Shown here: positions 12,158-21,204 of the stretch, in pieces
Layout of the letters: the number at the start of each line of letters is the position of its first letter
Position numbering within the stretch: position 1 is the stretch's first letter
From: Marinobacter sp. DY40_1A1
GTDB taxonomy: Bacteria; Pseudomonadota; Gammaproteobacteria; Pseudomonadales; Oleiphilaceae
Direction of reading: 5' to 3'
Assembly (NCBI RefSeq): GCF_016597815.1
Contig: NZ_VCHA01000002.1
Location: 62,001 to 126,000 of the forward strand
Length of the DNA stretch: 64,000 bases
Position numbers and translations under genes: made by a program
The notes under the pieces: generated by a model
Databases searched by the model: none
What the model was told of the DNA's origin: nothing
What the model saw: the letters and a program-made list of their open reading frames with translations, nothing else

Positions 12158-14821
12158 TTAGCAGTGCGCCGGGTTCGTTTTGTTACGATCGATACCGTAC
12201 TTGCGCATGGCTTCAAGAACCTGTTCCTGCTTGACCTCGCCATCTTTCGCCAAGGCAGACAGAGCAGCAACCGTTACGTAATAACGATCCACCTCGAAGA
12301 AGCTTCTCAGCTTCTCGCGAGTGTCACTGCGACCAAAACCATCTGTACCCAATGTCAGGAATGTTTTGGGGATAAACGCCCGCAACTGTTCGGAGTGCAG
12401 CTTGATGTAGTCTGTCGACGAGACGACCGGGCCTACCTGGTTTTCCAGGCACTGAGTGACATGGGCCTTGCGGACTTTGTCATCCGGGTGCAGCAAGTTC
12501 CAGCGTTCCACGTGCTGACCATCACGGGCAAGCTCGTTAAAGCTGGTCACACTCCAGACATCCGAGGCAACACCCCAGTCCTCTTTCAGCATCTGAGCAG
12601 CAGCCCGCACTTCATTGAGAATGGCGCCTGCACCCAATAGCTGTACACGCAGCTTTTTCTTGCCGCCTTTCACTTCAACAGATTCGAACTTGTACATGCC
12701 TTTGATGATGTCTTCTTCACAACCCTTGGGCATGGCCGGCTGTTCATAGTTCTCGTTTTCCATGGTGATGTAGTAGAAAACGTTTTTGTTCTCTTCAAAC
12801 ATCTCCTTCAAACCGCGATGAATTACCACAGCCATTTCATAGCCGAAGGCAGGGTCATAGGCCTTACAATTGGGAATGGTGTTTGCCAGCACATGGCTAT
12901 GACCATCCTGGTGCTGCAAACCCTCGCCATTCAGCGTGGTGCGCCCTGCGGTACCGCCAATCAGGAAGCCACGCGCCTGAATATCGCCCGCGGCCCAGGC
13001 CAGATCTCCCACCCGCTGGAAGCCAAACATGGAGTAGAAAGCATAGAAAGGAATCAGCGGGAAGTTGTTGTTGCTATAGGATGTCGCAGCCGCTATCCAC
13101 GCGGCCATAGCACCACCTTCATTGATACCTTCCTGCAGGATCTGCCCCTTCTTGTCCTCCCGGTAATACATGATCTGTTCACGATCCTGGGGCACATATT
13201 TCTGGCCTTCAGATGTGTAGATACCCAGCTGGCGGAACATGCCCTCCATTCCGAAGGTGCGGGCTTCATCGGGCACAATCGGCACTATGCGCTTGCCAAT
13301 GCGTTTGTCCTTGACCAGCGCGCCAAGCAACCGCACAAACGCCATGGTTGTGGATATTTCACGGCCGTTTGAACCTTCCAGAACCTGCTTGAAAATATCC
13401 AGATCAGGAATCTGGAGTGGCTGGCAGTCCTTGCGGCGCCGAGGATAGAAACCACCCAGTTCCTGCCGGCGCTTATTCATATACGTCAGCTCTGGACTGT
13501 CTGGCGCCGGGCGGTAATAGGGTACGTCTTCCAGCTCTTCGTCTTTCAGCGGAATCGCAAAGCGATCACGGAATGATTTGAGGGTTTCAAGATCCAGCTT
13601 CTTCAAGGAGTGAGCCGTATTCTGGGACTCACCCGCTGCACCAAAACCGTAGCCCTTGATGGTGTGGGCGAGAATAACAGTGGGCTTGCCATTGGCATCA
13701 GTCGCCGCTTTTTTATACGCGGCATATACTTTGTATGGGTCGTGACCACCACGGTTGAGCTTGTTGATGTCTTCGTCCGTCCAGCCTTCTACCAACTTGG
13801 CCAACTGCGGGTACTTGCCGAAGAAATGCTTGCGGGTGTGAGCAGGCCCGTTGTGGGTAAAGTTCTGCAGATCGCCATCGCAGATCTCGTCCATGGCACG
13901 CTGCATAACGCCGTGTTCGTCCTGATCGAACAAGGTGTCCCACACCCTGCCCCAGACTACCTTGATCACGTTCCAGCCAGCACCCCGGAAGGCGCCTTCC
14001 AGTTCCTGGATAATCTTGCCGTTACCCCGCACCGGCCCATCCAGACGCTGCAGGTTACAGTTCACTACGAACACAAGGTTATCGAGATTCTCCCGACCAG
14101 CCTTTGAAATACACCCGAGCGTTTCAGGCTCGTCAGTTTCACCGTCACCTACAAAACACCAGACTTTGCGGTCACCCATTTCAACGAGTTCGCGGCTGTC
14201 CAGATACTTCATTACGTGGGCCTGGTAGATAGCCTGAATCGGCCCAAGGCCCATGGAAACTGTAGGGAACTGCCAGTAATCCGGCATCAACCACGGGTGC
14301 GGGTAGGAAGAAAGGCCGTCTCCGTCAACTTCTTCGCGATATTTATCAAGCTGCTCTTCTGTGAACCGCCCTTCCAGAAAGGAGCGGGCATAATTCCCCG
14401 GCGATGCGTGGCCCTGGAAATAAACCAGATCAGACTCGCGCTTTTCATCACCGCCGTGGAAGAAGTAGTTGAAGCCCACGTCGTAAAGCGTGGCTGCCGA
14501 AGAAAATGTGGAAATGTGGCCGCCCAGATCGCCCGGGCGCTTGTTCGCCCGCACTACCATGGCCATGGCGTTCCATCGAATCAGCGAACGAATCCGGCGC
14601 TCCATAAACAGATCGCCCGGCATCCTCGCTTCCTGCGTTGCTGGAATGGTGTTCCGGAAAGGCGTCGTGATCGAATAAGGTAATTCGGTACCATCCCGGC
14701 TGGCGCGTTCGGAGAGGCGCTCCAGAATGTACTTAACCCGATCTATTCCTTCGTTCTCCATGAGCGATTCAAGCGCTTCAAGCCATTCGCTCGTTTCAAT
14801 GGGATCATCATCCTGGTACAT
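12158..14821 (-). CDS. aceE: Pyruvate dehydrogenase E1 component, homodimeric type
   Basis: Thiamine diphosphate-dependent decarboxylation of pyruvate and acetyl transfer to lipoyl-E2. 887 residues from ATG 14821, the same length as E. coli AceE. The start is supported by a GGGGGAAGG Shine-Dalgarno. ThDP-binding motif: CFVGDGETDEPETLG through NCNLQRLDGPVRGN (about residues 228-265). Other family blocks are GGHISTFSSAATLYDVGFNY, RTLNGEGLQHQDGHS and the C-terminal LGTDGFGRSDTREKLR. First gene of aceE-aceF; lpd is not adjacent. The 5' region is a long AT-rich spacer with a near-perfect inverted repeat (14892-14916). Confidence 0.98.
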   Translation of the reverse strand: MYQDDDPIETSEWLEALESLMENEGIDRVKYILERLSERASRDGTELPYSITTPFRNTIPATQEARMPGDLFMERRIRSLIRWNAMAMVVRANKRPGDLGGHISTFSSAATLYDVGFNYFFHGGDEKRESDLVYFQGHASPGNYARSFLEGRFTEEQLDKYREEVDGDGLSSYPHPWLMPDYWQFPTVSMGLGPIQAIYQAHVMKYLDSRELVEMGDRKVWCFVGDGETDEPETLGCISKAGRENLDNLVFVVNCNLQRLDGPVRGNGKIIQELEGAFRGAGWNVIKVVWGRVWDTLFDQDEHGVMQRAMDEICDGDLQNFTHNGPAHTRKHFFGKYPQLAKLVEGWTDEDINKLNRGGHDPYKVYAAYKKAATDANGKPTVILAHTIKGYGFGAAGESQNTAHSLKKLDLETLKSFRDRFAIPLKDEELEDVPYYRPAPDSPELTYMNKRRQELGGFYPRRRKDCQPLQIPDLDIFKQVLEGSNGREISTTMAFVRLLGALVKDKRIGKRIVPIVPDEARTFGMEGMFRQLGIYTSEGQKYVPQDREQIMYYREDKKGQILQEGINEGGAMAAWIAAATSYSNNNFPLIPFYAFYSMFGFQRVGDLAWAAGDIQARGFLIGGTAGRTTLNGEGLQHQDGHSHVLANTIPNCKAYDPAFGYEMAVVIHRGLKEMFEENKNVFYYITMENENYEQPAMPKGCEEDIIKGMYKFESVEVKGGKKKLRVQLLGAGAILNEVRAAAQMLKEDWGVASDVWSVTSFNELARDGQHVERWNLLHPDDKVRKAHVTQCLENQVGPVVSSTDYIKLHSEQLRAFIPKTFLTLGTDGFGRSDTREKLRSFFEVDRYYVTVAALSALAKDGEVKQEQVLEAMRKYGIDRNKTNPAHC

Positions 14822-14891
14822 CAAACCTTCCCCCTTCGCATCCAAAAATGCTGCAGGTGCCAGTCGTGGCATCCGCGCATGCGGTAACAAT

Positions 14892-14916
14892 AAAAACTGT
14901 GACAACGACAGTTTTT
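14892..14916. repeat. Inverted repeat in the aceE leader or promoter region
   Basis: AAAAACTGT (14892-14900) and ACAGTTTTT (14908-14916) form perfect 9-bp arms around a 7-nt spacer, 71 bp upstream of the aceE start. It could be an operator for a regulator of aceEF or a hairpin with flanking T-run. I cannot choose between these from sequence alone. Confidence 0.5.
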
Positions 14917-15363
14917 TCTATGAGTGTTCTGCCGGAAAACTTACCGGCCAAGGGTACAAACTGTATTCATCAAGCATAGAACAGCTTTTCCACTTTTACT
15001 GCCTGCCCCCTGTAAGGATGGCCAACTTGCAACACGAACTCGACCAACCCCCTGGACAAGAGCCCAAATTCCGTAGTCTTTTTACTACACAAAACTCCAA
15101 ATCTACCCTTGAGAACGTGATGCCTTGCGGAAAACAGCAAAATTATTTCGATTAGTTACGCAATAATGCCTTTTTTCCGAACACCAAACAACCAGCCTCA
15201 GACCAACGTCTTAGTCCCGCAAGCCATCACTTTTTAATTACCACGCTAAATGATCAAAACAGAAACTACCCGAGAAAAAACTCAAACAATACTCTTATAT
15301 TTCAACGCTATAGAAAACAACTGAAACCTGGAGTAACTTTATTCAACTCATTTTTAATTAGAC

Positions 15364-15392
15364 CTGAAACTAAACAACAATTTATGTATACT
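15364..15392 (+). promoter_or_regulatory. Candidate sigma-70 promoter for the kamA-like gene
   Basis: CTGAAA (15364-15369), 17-bp spacer, TATACT (15387-15392), about 75 bp before the start at 15475. The -35 match is four of six, so this is only a candidate. Confidence 0.4.
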
Positions 15393-15474
15393 CGCCTGCC
15401 CATTTTTTGACCATCGGAGCGGCGTTACTTTTGCCCTCCAGTCACTTCATTCTTTTAACCACAGAGGGCGAACT

Positions 15475-16839
15475 ATGAATTCAATCGTCACCTTCCCTAA
15501 TCGGATTCCCACCACAGAATTCGAGGAGCGACGCTTCAAGGTTTATACAGACCGCCAGCTAGACAAAATCGAAATCATCCAGAACCTTCCGGAAGAGACT
15601 CTGTTTGAAATGAAGGTGGTGGCCAGCGTGCTGCCGTTTCGCGTAAACGAATACGTGATCAATGAGCTGATCAACTGGGACAAAGTACCCAACGACCCCA
15701 TCTACCAACTGGTATTCCCGCAAAAGGGCATGCTCAAAGACGAACACTTTGAGCGCATGGCCAAGCTGCACCGTGAAGGTGCCGAGAAAAAAGAGATTCA
15801 GGCCGTCGCCAAAGAAATTCGCGACGACCTGAACCCGCACCCGGCTGGCCAGATGGAAATGAACATGCCGGAACTGGAAGGCGAAGTGCTCGACGGCGTG
15901 CAGCACAAATACCGCGAAACCGTGCTGTTTTTCCCGGCCCAGGGCCAGACCTGCCACTCCTACTGCACCTTCTGCTTCCGCTGGGCGCAGTTTGTGGGCG
16001 ACAAAGACCTGAAGATGTCCAGCACCGAGGCAGACAAGCTGCACGGCTACCTGCAGGAGCACACCGAAGTAACTGACCTTCTGGTTACCGGTGGCGACCC
16101 CATGGTGATGAAAACCAAGAGCCTGGCTCAGTACCTTGAGCCTCTGCTGCAGCCGGAATTCGACCACATCCAGACCATTCGCATTGGCACCAAGGCTTTG
16201 ACCTTCTGGCCTTACCGCTTTGTAACCGACAAGGATGCAGATGAGCTGATTGACCTGTTCGCCAAGTTGGTGGATGCGGGCAAACACATTGCGATCATGG
16301 CCCATTACAACCACTGGCAGGAAATCACCACCGACATCGCCGAAGAGGCCATTCGCCGCATTCGCGCCACGGGCGCTGAAATTCGCGCGCAAGGCCCGCT
16401 GATCAAGCACGTTAACGACAATGCGGATGATTGGGCCAGGCTCTGGAAGAAAGAAGTACAGCTGGGCATCATCCCTTACTACATGTTTGTGGAGCGGGAC
16501 ACAGGCGCCAAGAACTACTTTGAAGTGCCCCTGGCCGAAGCCTTTTACATTTACCGCGAGGCCATGAAAAAGGTCAGCGGCCTGGCCCGAACCGCCCGCG
16601 GCCCCAGCATGAGCGCAGGCCCCGGCAAGGTTGAAGTTCAGGGCATTACGGAAGTCGCTGGCGAGAAAGTCTTCGTGCTGCGCTTCCTGCAGGGCCGCAA
16701 CCCGGACTGGGTACAGCGTCCTTTCTTCGCCAAATACAGCGAGACGGCTACCTGGCTGCATGAGCTGGAGCCAGCGTTTGGTGAGGAGAAATTCTTCTTT
16801 GAGGATGAGTTTGAGGCGATGAAGCAGGGGATTGGCTAA
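15475..16839 (+). CDS. KamA-family radical SAM aminomutase-like enzyme, substrate uncertain
   Basis: 454-residue radical SAM protein of the lysine 2,3-aminomutase family. The iron-sulfur cluster cysteines are C160, C164 and C167 (CHSYCTFC). Family landmarks follow: LLVTGGDP (203-209), TIRIGTKALTFWPYR, IMAHYNHWQEIT (274-285), GPLIKHVND (307-315), PYYMF (334-338) and a glycine-rich PLP-lysine motif AGPGK (Lys385). When aligned by eye to clostridial lysine 2,3-aminomutase, the two aspartates that hold the lysine side-chain amine fall on Arg341 and Ser378. This argues against alpha-lysine as substrate. It stands alone: a promoter candidate upstream and a strong terminator downstream. It is not EpmB, which is shorter (about 340 residues). 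Family sure, reaction unknown. Confidence 0.85.
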   Translation: MNSIVTFPNRIPTTEFEERRFKVYTDRQLDKIEIIQNLPEETLFEMKVVASVLPFRVNEYVINELINWDKVPNDPIYQLVFPQKGMLKDEHFERMAKLHREGAEKKEIQAVAKEIRDDLNPHPAGQMEMNMPELEGEVLDGVQHKYRETVLFFPAQGQTCHSYCTFCFRWAQFVGDKDLKMSSTEADKLHGYLQEHTEVTDLLVTGGDPMVMKTKSLAQYLEPLLQPEFDHIQTIRIGTKALTFWPYRFVTDKDADELIDLFAKLVDAGKHIAIMAHYNHWQEITTDIAEEAIRRIRATGAEIRAQGPLIKHVNDNADDWARLWKKEVQLGIIPYYMFVERDTGAKNYFEVPLAEAFYIYREAMKKVSGLARTARGPSMSAGPGKVEVQGITEVAGEKVFVLRFLQGRNPDWVQRPFFAKYSETATWLHELEPAFGEEKFFFEDEFEAMKQGIG

Positions 16840-16874
16840 CGCTGCTGCATGAGCAGCATCGCAGATTGCGAGTG

Positions 16875-16906
16875 AGGCCGGGTGGAAGGATTAACCCGGC
16901 CTTTTA
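16875..16906 (+). terminator. Intrinsic terminator of the kamA-like gene
   Basis: AGGCCGGGT (16875-16883) pairs with ACCCGGCCT (16894-16902) over a 10-nt loop, followed by TTTT. Perfect 9-bp stem. Confidence 0.9.
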
Positions 16907-17142
16907 GTATGCTGTCTTCTCTTCAAAATCTGTCAAACAATGTAGAATTGTGTTTCTTTATATATCTGCAGTTTAACCACCTATCCCCCTCGAAAGCCTG
17001 CCCTTACTGGGCTAAACCCTCTTTTTGCTAAAACCACCTCGAAAATACTGAACCCGGGACACCCCCATATAGGGGCATGCACCCCAAAAGGCACATGCTA
17101 ACTTCTTCGCCGTTAACATTGTCGATTCATAAGGGGTTTCCA
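16907..17142. other. Non-coding spacer before lipoprotein gene
   Basis: No gene seen. Two small GC hairpins (around 17002-17014 and 17062-17076, CCCC...GGGG) lie between the terminator and the next gene; their role is unclear. Confidence 0.4.
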
Positions 17143-17165
17143 GTGAAAAAATAAAACATATTGCT

Positions 17166-18797
17166 ATGGCGGGCGCGCTGTCCTCCACATTGTTACTTGT
17201 TGGCTGCGGTGGATCATCGAGCAGCGAGAGTGGTGCGACGGTTGAACTTATCCGGGTCGACAATAGTGGGGCCCAAGTAGGGGGTGTGCTGGCAACTACA
17301 GCAACCTCAATCACCGGGGACTATACCCTCACCCTTCCTGAAGGAGTCAATCTTGCAGGCAACCTGGTTGTAAGAATTACCGGTAGCAATGATGCTCTCC
17401 ACGCCCAAGTAGTAGAGAGGGAAGTGGACATCTCGCCGGTATCCGAGTTCGTGCTGCAGAAGTTCATCGACCAAGGCGCAGCACTGGACCAACTGGCAGT
17501 ATCGGATGTTGTTAAGCTTTCTGGCCGAGTGGAGGAGTTTGACATCACTCTGGCAACCGCAGCCAATCTGGACGCCGTTTTTGCAGCCCTGGAAAGTGAA
17601 ATAGGGGATTTCGTTGAAAATGAAGTGGCCGTTTCCACCGCACCTGCCGGTAACGCTGCCAGCATTGCAGGAAATTACCGTAACGCCGCTTTTTCATTCG
17701 GGCTCAGTGACAGTGAGAGCAATGGCTATGGCTCCTTTGCAATCGACGTATGGACGGGCGATTTTGCGTTTGCAGACAATGGAGCCAACAATCTTTCACT
17801 CACAATTCTAAACGAGGAAAGCGCATTCGGCGACCTACGTGGTACAGCAGTAAACCAGGGTAGCGTTTACTATGAGAGCGAGGTGGAGCCCAATATCAAC
17901 GAGACCTTCCCCGGGAAACTCTCTGCCAATGGCATCCTTTCCGTTTCTGGCGAGTTCGAAGAAGATATCGATGGCGATTTTGGCTGGCGCTACCCTCCAA
18001 TGGCATACAACTTTTCACAAGTTGGCGATTCGGGGCTTTTCTTTCTTCTTACTAACGAAGCGTCTGTCCGGTATGTCACCATTGATGCCAATGGCGATGG
18101 AATAAAGGATGCAATCGACCCACAACAAAAAAGTGGCGACGAAATCTTCCGAAATCTCGAAATGTTCAGTCGTCAACCGACAAATTTCAGCGACACTGAT
18201 CTAGTGGGCCAGTTTGGCCGAGTCTATATCGAGGCCGGCATGTCCACGAGTCATATTGAACTACTCACGGAGACCAACACTCTCACGTTTGCAGGGGACG
18301 GCACCTTCACTTACGGCGCCTTTACCGATGCGGACGGCACCAATACGCAAGATGCAAACTTTGGCCAGACGTTCTTGCTGAAGCTCCCAACTGTCGCGCC
18401 CGATGTAACGAACAACAAATACCGAATGCTCCTGGTGGCTATGCAGCTGAGTGATAGTGGCGAACTCATTCTCTCTTCAAGCAAATTTAACAGTTATGTG
18501 AACATGAGTTCCGCCATAGAGGGAACTGTGGACGGCGCATTCATTGAAGTCATAAAGCCGAATCTTGGTGGCGACATTTCAGTCGAGACGTATACAGAGT
18601 CAGGTACAGATCTTACAGCCAATATCGCCAGTAATGGGGCGGCGACACTTACAGTAGGAGACACTGAAGGCACAATGACCATGGAGGGCTTCTTCAACAA
18701 TGGCGCGACCTTGGGTATCTTCACGCTCCGCTATGCTGATTCTGGAAGCGATCCTGACGAGCTCGGCATCGTTATTCTGGTAAAAACCAACAGTTAA
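17166..18797 (+). CDS. Uncharacterised lipoprotein, probable frameshift at its true start
   Basis: The open frame from ATG 17166 encodes 543 residues beginning MAGALSSTLLLVGCGGSSSS, i.e. a hydrophobic segment and lipobox LVGC but no positive n-region and no ribosome site. An AAGGGG Shine-Dalgarno (17131-17136) with a GTG at 17143 sits just upstream but in the wrong frame: GTG AAA AAA TAA. If the A-run at 17146-17151 had seven instead of six A, the frame would read MKKIKHIAMAGALSSTLLLVGC, a textbook lipoprotein signal. Downstream the protein looks beta-rich and secreted, with a DANGDGIKDAID calcium-loop-like stretch near residue 315. I recognise no family. Convergent with the LuxR-like gene. 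Confidence 0.7.
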   Translation: MAGALSSTLLLVGCGGSSSSESGATVELIRVDNSGAQVGGVLATTATSITGDYTLTLPEGVNLAGNLVVRITGSNDALHAQVVEREVDISPVSEFVLQKFIDQGAALDQLAVSDVVKLSGRVEEFDITLATAANLDAVFAALESEIGDFVENEVAVSTAPAGNAASIAGNYRNAAFSFGLSDSESNGYGSFAIDVWTGDFAFADNGANNLSLTILNEESAFGDLRGTAVNQGSVYYESEVEPNINETFPGKLSANGILSVSGEFEEDIDGDFGWRYPPMAYNFSQVGDSGLFFLLTNEASVRYVTIDANGDGIKDAIDPQQKSGDEIFRNLEMFSRQPTNFSDTDLVGQFGRVYIEAGMSTSHIELLTETNTLTFAGDGTFTYGAFTDADGTNTQDANFGQTFLLKLPTVAPDVTNNKYRMLLVAMQLSDSGELILSSSKFNSYVNMSSAIEGTVDGAFIEVIKPNLGGDISVETYTESGTDLTANIASNGAATLTVGDTEGTMTMEGFFNNGATLGIFTLRYADSGSDPDELGIVILVKTNS

Positions 18798-18808
18798 TAA
18801 ACACCCGA

Positions 18809-18845
18809 AACAGCAGAGCGCCCCTTATCCGAGCGCCCTGCTGTT
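18809..18845. terminator. Hairpin between convergent lipoprotein and luxR-like genes
   Basis: AACAGCAG (18809-18816) pairs with CTGCTGTT (18838-18845). It lies between two convergent gene ends. There is no T-run, so factor-independent termination is uncertain. Confidence 0.35.
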
Positions 18846-18864
18846 CACCACACAAGCAGCACAT

Positions 18865-20008
18865 CTACCGCAACAAAGCCGAAAGAATCGTACTAATCAA
18901 TTGCCCCTGCCGACTCTGACCGGTTTTATGGAATATCTGTTTCAGATAACTACGAATGGTCGCCTCACTTTTATGCCGTTTTGCGGCAATGTCTTTCAGG
19001 CTGAGGCCGGTAACAAGATCCTCACAAACCTCCGCTTCCACCGGGGAAAGTAAAAAGTACTCGGCAATCTCTTCGGCACTGGGAAACACTCTCGAATCTG
19101 AATTTATCACCGTTATCAATACACCCCCGGTCAGCAAATCATTATGCTCAAGAGGCCTTAAGGTCATTACCAGCGGGGTTTCTTTATCCCGACCAATGAT
19201 CAGGGTTTCAGGACGCGCGGTCTCATCGCCTACAACGACACCAGAAGCGCGCGTAACTGCACCAAGAAAGGCCTTTTGAACAACACTGGACTGAAAGCAG
19301 ATGCGCTGATCCCGAATAGCCAGGCACTGTTCCCGGCCCATCAACTCATCACCTCGCTGATTCGAAAGCACCACATGCCCCCGGTTGTTCAAAACAAACG
19401 CCGCCTCGGAAATCAGCTCTGCTATTGCTGAAAGTGATTGTTCCGCGCTTGGATGCTGGTGAAAGGTCTGCGCCAGGCCGACCGTTTGCCGTACAAATGG
19501 CACAAGGCGGTTCAAGGCTTCAAGCTCTCCCGGTACATAGGGGCCTTGAGCGACAGTACGTTGAACGGTAAGCAATATAATGTGGGTGCCTGATGCATCA
19601 ACCACCAACCACGCCGAATCAAGCATGCTCTGATCTGACTCCCACCGATCATAATCGTCGCCGGGACGGGCCATTCTCCAATAGCGGCAAGGCGGAATTG
19701 AACTCGCCTGGCGGCTGAGTAATCGCATAATTGGTGACTGCATCATGCTCAATCATATTGTTGTCAAGATACCAGGCTAGAACCTCATCAGAGAGCCCGG
19801 CGTGCCAGAGATGCTCTATCGCCCGGGGCGCCTTGCGGATGAAGGAAAGCTGGGCTGCGCATCCGTTAATGGCGGCCGTCAGCATAGCCAGAAAATCATG
19901 GAAGCCGGCTTGGTGCTGTAAAGACTCATACAGGCACCGAATCAACTCAGGCTCATCTGGAAGGACTTCCTGGTGGCTATATGCCCCATGAAGCGATTGA
20001 GACTCCAT
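18865..20008 (-). pseudogene. LuxR-type transcriptional regulator interrupted by a frameshift
   Basis: Two overlapping frames on the minus strand together make one regulator of about 380 residues. The first half (from ATG 20008, GGAG ribosome site, MESQSLHGAYSHQEVL) runs out at a stop near 19649 after GEFNSALPLLENG. The second half continues in the other frame from about RPGDDYDRWESDQSMLDSAW to a C-terminal LuxR HTH (LSPVEAEVCEDLVTGLSLKD, then HKSEATIRSYLKQIFHKTGQ). The switch lies around 19665-19690 and would be cured by one base fewer, for example in the CCC of GTCCCGG. The middle contains a PAS-like stretch (ISEAAFVLNNRGHVVLSNQR). Either a pseudogene or a sequencing error. Possible target: the adjacent lipoprotein gene. 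Confidence 0.8.
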
Positions 20009-20176
20009 CAGCTCTCCCACGTAGTTGGTTTTTATTGTTACGGGAACTTATTACTTGCTTCCGCTAACCAAACTATAGAAGAAACTCAACGATATGTAGA
20101 GAAAAACGGGCTATCAGGGATTTTCGAGGAAGTTAGCGGGCCATCGTCATGGCGGACAACCCGCTAAATAATGGGA

Positions 20177-21040
20177 TCAGTGCATAAGGGTATAAAGCTT
20201 GCGCCGGTATACGCGCACATCCGGGTTGTTATTCCCCAGCTTCTCAAACAACTCAACCAAGGTGGTTTTAGCCACCTCGTCTTTGTATTTACTGTCTACC
20301 TGCATAAGTTTGATGAGTAGTTCCATCGCTTCCGCATTTTTGTCCTGCAGCACATTGTGCAGCGCCAAAAGGTGCAAGGCATTGGGGTCTTTCGGGTTCT
20401 GCTCCAGCGCCATTTCAAGATCCTTCATGGGCGGTAGCTCTGCAGACTGCTTCAGGAACTTTATTCTGGCCGCCAGCTGTTTTGCCTGATGCTGCAGCTT
20501 TTCCTCTGGCGGAAGGCTTTCAAGCACCTGCTCGGCGGTTTCTATGTCACCACTTTCGGCTTTCAGCTGGGCCAGATCGATCAGCACCTTCATATTTTCC
20601 GGATCTTTCCGGTTCATCTCAGTGAGAATAGCCAACGCTTCATCAACATCACCTTCCTCCCAGATGCGGTGGGCTTTCTCGTATGGCGCTTCCTCAGGAA
20701 GCTCAACATGTTTCTCTAGCACCTTGCGGATTTCACTCTCAGGCAATGCCCCGTTGAATCCATCAACGGCCTGTCCATCCTTCACCATAATAACGGTTGG
20801 CAGGCTGCGCACACCCAGGCTGGTAGTTAGCTGCTCCTGCTCATCCGCATTGACCTTCGCAAGCCGAAAGGCCCCCTCGTACTCGATAGCCAGCTTTTCC
20901 AGCAAAGGCATTAGCTGTTTGCAGGGCGCGCACCACTCGGCCCACACATCCACAAGTACGGGCGTGGTAGAGGAGGCATCCATAACCTCCTGCTGGAAGT
21001 TTTCCATGGTGGCTTCAAAAATATGGGGAGAGCTGCTCAT
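20177..21040 (-). CDS. cnoX: Thioredoxin-TPR co-chaperone/redox protein, CnoX (YbbN) type
   Basis: 287 residues from ATG 21040 (MSSSPHIFEATMENF); an upstream in-frame start at 21178 adds 46 residues without a ribosome site and is less likely. An N-terminal thioredoxin domain carries an intact WCAPC motif (Cys37, Cys40), VDVWAEWCAPC, cis-Pro in RSLPTVIM. It is followed by TPR helices (about 120-287: AHRIWEEGDVDEALAILTEM, DLAQLKAESGDIETAEQVLE). In E. coli CnoX guards GroEL/DnaK substrates from oxidation and its motif has lost the first Cys; here both cysteines are present, so reductase activity is possible. Divergent from lon, which fits a protein quality control role. Confidence 0.88.
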   Translation of the reverse strand: MSSSPHIFEATMENFQQEVMDASSTTPVLVDVWAEWCAPCKQLMPLLEKLAIEYEGAFRLAKVNADEQEQLTTSLGVRSLPTVIMVKDGQAVDGFNGALPESEIRKVLEKHVELPEEAPYEKAHRIWEEGDVDEALAILTEMNRKDPENMKVLIDLAQLKAESGDIETAEQVLESLPPEEKLQHQAKQLAARIKFLKQSAELPPMKDLEMALEQNPKDPNALHLLALHNVLQDKNAEAMELLIKLMQVDSKYKDEVAKTTLVELFEKLGNNNPDVRVYRRKLYTLMH

Positions 21041-21204
21041 GTAGGGCACCTGAAATGTTCGTATATTGGTTAAAGCATAAATGGGGTTACAGAACTGGAA
21101 TTCAAGAGCGTCAGGCCAAGGCTTGTGTGCCCTTGAGCTTGAAAATATAACTTTAGGCTCTAGGTAGTGAACAGACACGCCTCTTATCAGGAAGCATTAG
21201 CAGC

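Larger units (their letters stand above)
14822..15474. other. 650-bp AT-rich spacer between divergent aceE and kamA-like genes
   Basis: No convincing gene is seen; short open frames here lack ribosome sites and family motifs. The stretch from about 15130 to 15400 is distinctly AT-rich compared with its flanks. It should hold both divergent promoters; I mark one candidate (15364-15392) and one inverted repeat (14892-14916). Confidence 0.6.

Noticed and set aside
15559..16761. Minus-strand open frame of 400 codons opposite the kamA-like gene
   Set aside because: Antisense shadow within a strongly supported radical SAM gene; frame is open because of codon bias.
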